Assembly: GCA_964516805.1 (NCBI GenBank)
Contig: CAZEXI010000058.1
Span: forward strand, 1-13,530
From: CAYSTL01 sp964516805
GTDB taxonomy: Archaea > Thermoplasmatota > Thermoplasmata > Halarchaeoplasmatales > Halarchaeoplasmataceae
DNA length: 13,530 bases
Direction of reading: 5' to 3'
Positions 12,864-13,530 of this stretch are shown here, in pieces. The notes below the pieces were generated by a model that saw nothing but the letters and a program-made list of their open reading frames with translations, was not told the DNA's origin and ran no database searches. Position 1 is the stretch's first letter; each line of letters begins with the position of its first letter. The translations under genes were made by a program, and so were the position numbers.

Positions 12864-13082
12864 ATGGAAAAAGAAGGTAAAAAATTAGTTGAAAAGGCTT
12901 TGCAGAACCAAAGACCTCATGAAAAATACTACAAAGCTCTATCAAGAACAGTTAGCGAAGAGAAGACAGGTAAGGAAGGATATTCACTTTACCTGAATCT
13001 GATCCGTGAGGTTCGTGAAAATGCCAGGGAAAATGATATCTCGATAGAAGATTCTGCTAAAAAAATAATAGGTAAAAAGTGA
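12864..13082 (+). CDS. Small charged helical protein, hypothetical
   Basis: A 72-residue protein beginning MEKEGKKLVEKALQNQ, very rich in Lys and Glu, with no signal peptide, cysteines or membrane segment. It looks like three alpha helices (about 3-15, 20-33 and 38-70), the last ending SIEDSAKKIIGKK. I do not recognise a family. A strong promoter-like sequence and AGAGG in front of the ATG support expression. The following membrane-protein gene starts 11 bp downstream with its own GAGG, so the two form an operon. Composition fits a small cytoplasmic binding or nucleic-acid-associated protein, but nothing specific can be claimed. Confidence 0.7.
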   Translation: MEKEGKKLVEKALQNQRPHEKYYKALSRTVSEEKTGKEGYSLYLNLIREVRENARENDISIEDSAKKIIGKK

Positions 13083-13093
13083 GGAACTCGAAA

Positions 13094-13530
13094 ATGGATT
13101 CCTGGATAATACCTGAAAGTAAGTTAACTCGTAAAATCGGTATCTATTTATCATATATCATGCAGATCTTGATGGTAGTTCTGACCATCTACAGTGCATA
13201 CATCGGATTTTGGGTGATGGTTTTCTGGGGCGCTTTCGCAACAGTTCTGACTTTCGCCCCTCAGATGATCAAGAGAAGATTTAAGGTGACTCTTCCCTGG
13301 GAACTCAACTTTTTGATAATTCTTTCATTATTCTTACATTTAGGTGGTATTGTAAGAGATTGGTATTACATAATCCCTCTCTACGACAAGATGGCACATT
13401 TTATAGCATCAGCAACGATAGCGATCCTAGGATTTGTAGCAGCTGTAATCGTAGATCAATACACAGATATTGACATGAACGAATACATGATAGTCTTCAT
13501 CATCATAATATTTACAGTAGCTATAGGTAC
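13094..13530 (+). CDS. Polytopic membrane protein, 5' part only (runs off right edge)
   Basis: An open frame runs from ATG 13094 to the window edge (145 codons), preceded by TGAGG overlapping the stop of the small upstream gene. After MDSWIIPESKLTRK, hydrophobic segments occur at about residues 17-38, 41-54, 71-86, 100-119 and 131-145, joined by short basic or acidic loops. The loop FKVTLPWELN, then LHLGGIVRDWYYIIPLYDKM followed by AHFIASATIAILGF, places conserved-looking Asp and His residues (D98, H102) at a membrane boundary. This reminds me of the DUF2238/YjdF-like or VanZ-like small integral membrane proteins, but the match is from memory and weak. Function is unknown. The reading frame, start and membrane nature are well supported. 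Confidence 0.75.
   Translation, partial: MDSWIIPESKLTRKIGIYLSYIMQILMVVLTIYSAYIGFWVMVFWGAFATVLTFAPQMIKRRFKVTLPWELNFLIILSLFLHLGGIVRDWYYIIPLYDKMAHFIASATIAILGFVAAVIVDQYTDIDMNEYMIVFIIIIFTVAIG

Overview
The window looks like part of an archaeal chromosome. The evidence is a preQ0 (archaeosine-precursor) gene pair, a tRNA-Leu without encoded CCA, short or near-leaderless 5' ends behind TATA-like boxes, ABC-2 and multi-PKD surface proteins with N-glycosylation sequons, and AT-rich DNA with heavy use of ATA (Ile) and AGA/AGG (Arg). I would guess an uncultured Thermoplasmatota-like or related 'euryarchaeal' lineage, but nothing in the window proves the lineage.

Layout. At the left edge is the 5' end of a leftward gene for an exported protein (1-265), then about 600 bp of AT-rich DNA with one doubtful small ORF. 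A rightward overlapping pair, queD-queC (861-2005), makes preQ0 for tRNA modification. From 2006 to 12344 everything runs leftward. In transcription order this block holds: a short-chain dehydrogenase with a small glycogen-binding-like (E-set) protein (12344-11187); a 1858-residue surface-anchored papain-like peptidase with a long array of Ig/FN3/PKD-like domains (11065-5489); an ABC-2 type ATPase and permease (5442-3704); a 5'-truncated PKD-bearing paralogue fused directly behind the permease stop (3660-3091); and a full-length secreted, membrane-anchored paralogue (2842-2006). The last two share 209 bp of perfect identity. queC and the full-length paralogue converge with no bases between their stop codons.

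The right end holds a roughly 200-bp intergenic array of hairpins containing a 16-bp direct repeat, then tRNA-Leu(CAA) on the minus strand, a second folded-looking spacer, and a rightward pair: a 72-residue charged helical protein and a polytopic membrane protein cut by the window edge.

How the parts may work together. The 2006-11065 block reads as a cell-surface module: a secreted protease held by a C-terminal membrane anchor, a two-gene ABC exporter, and anchored beta-rich proteins. Joint function is inference from adjacency only. queD/queC form a housekeeping pathway whose end product, archaeosine, goes to G15 of tRNAs, and the tRNA-Leu in this window has G15. I see no CRISPR array, transposase, phage gene or defence system. 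The most unusual items are the domain and sequon layout of the giant peptidase, the recent partial gene duplication, and the hairpin array beside the tRNA.
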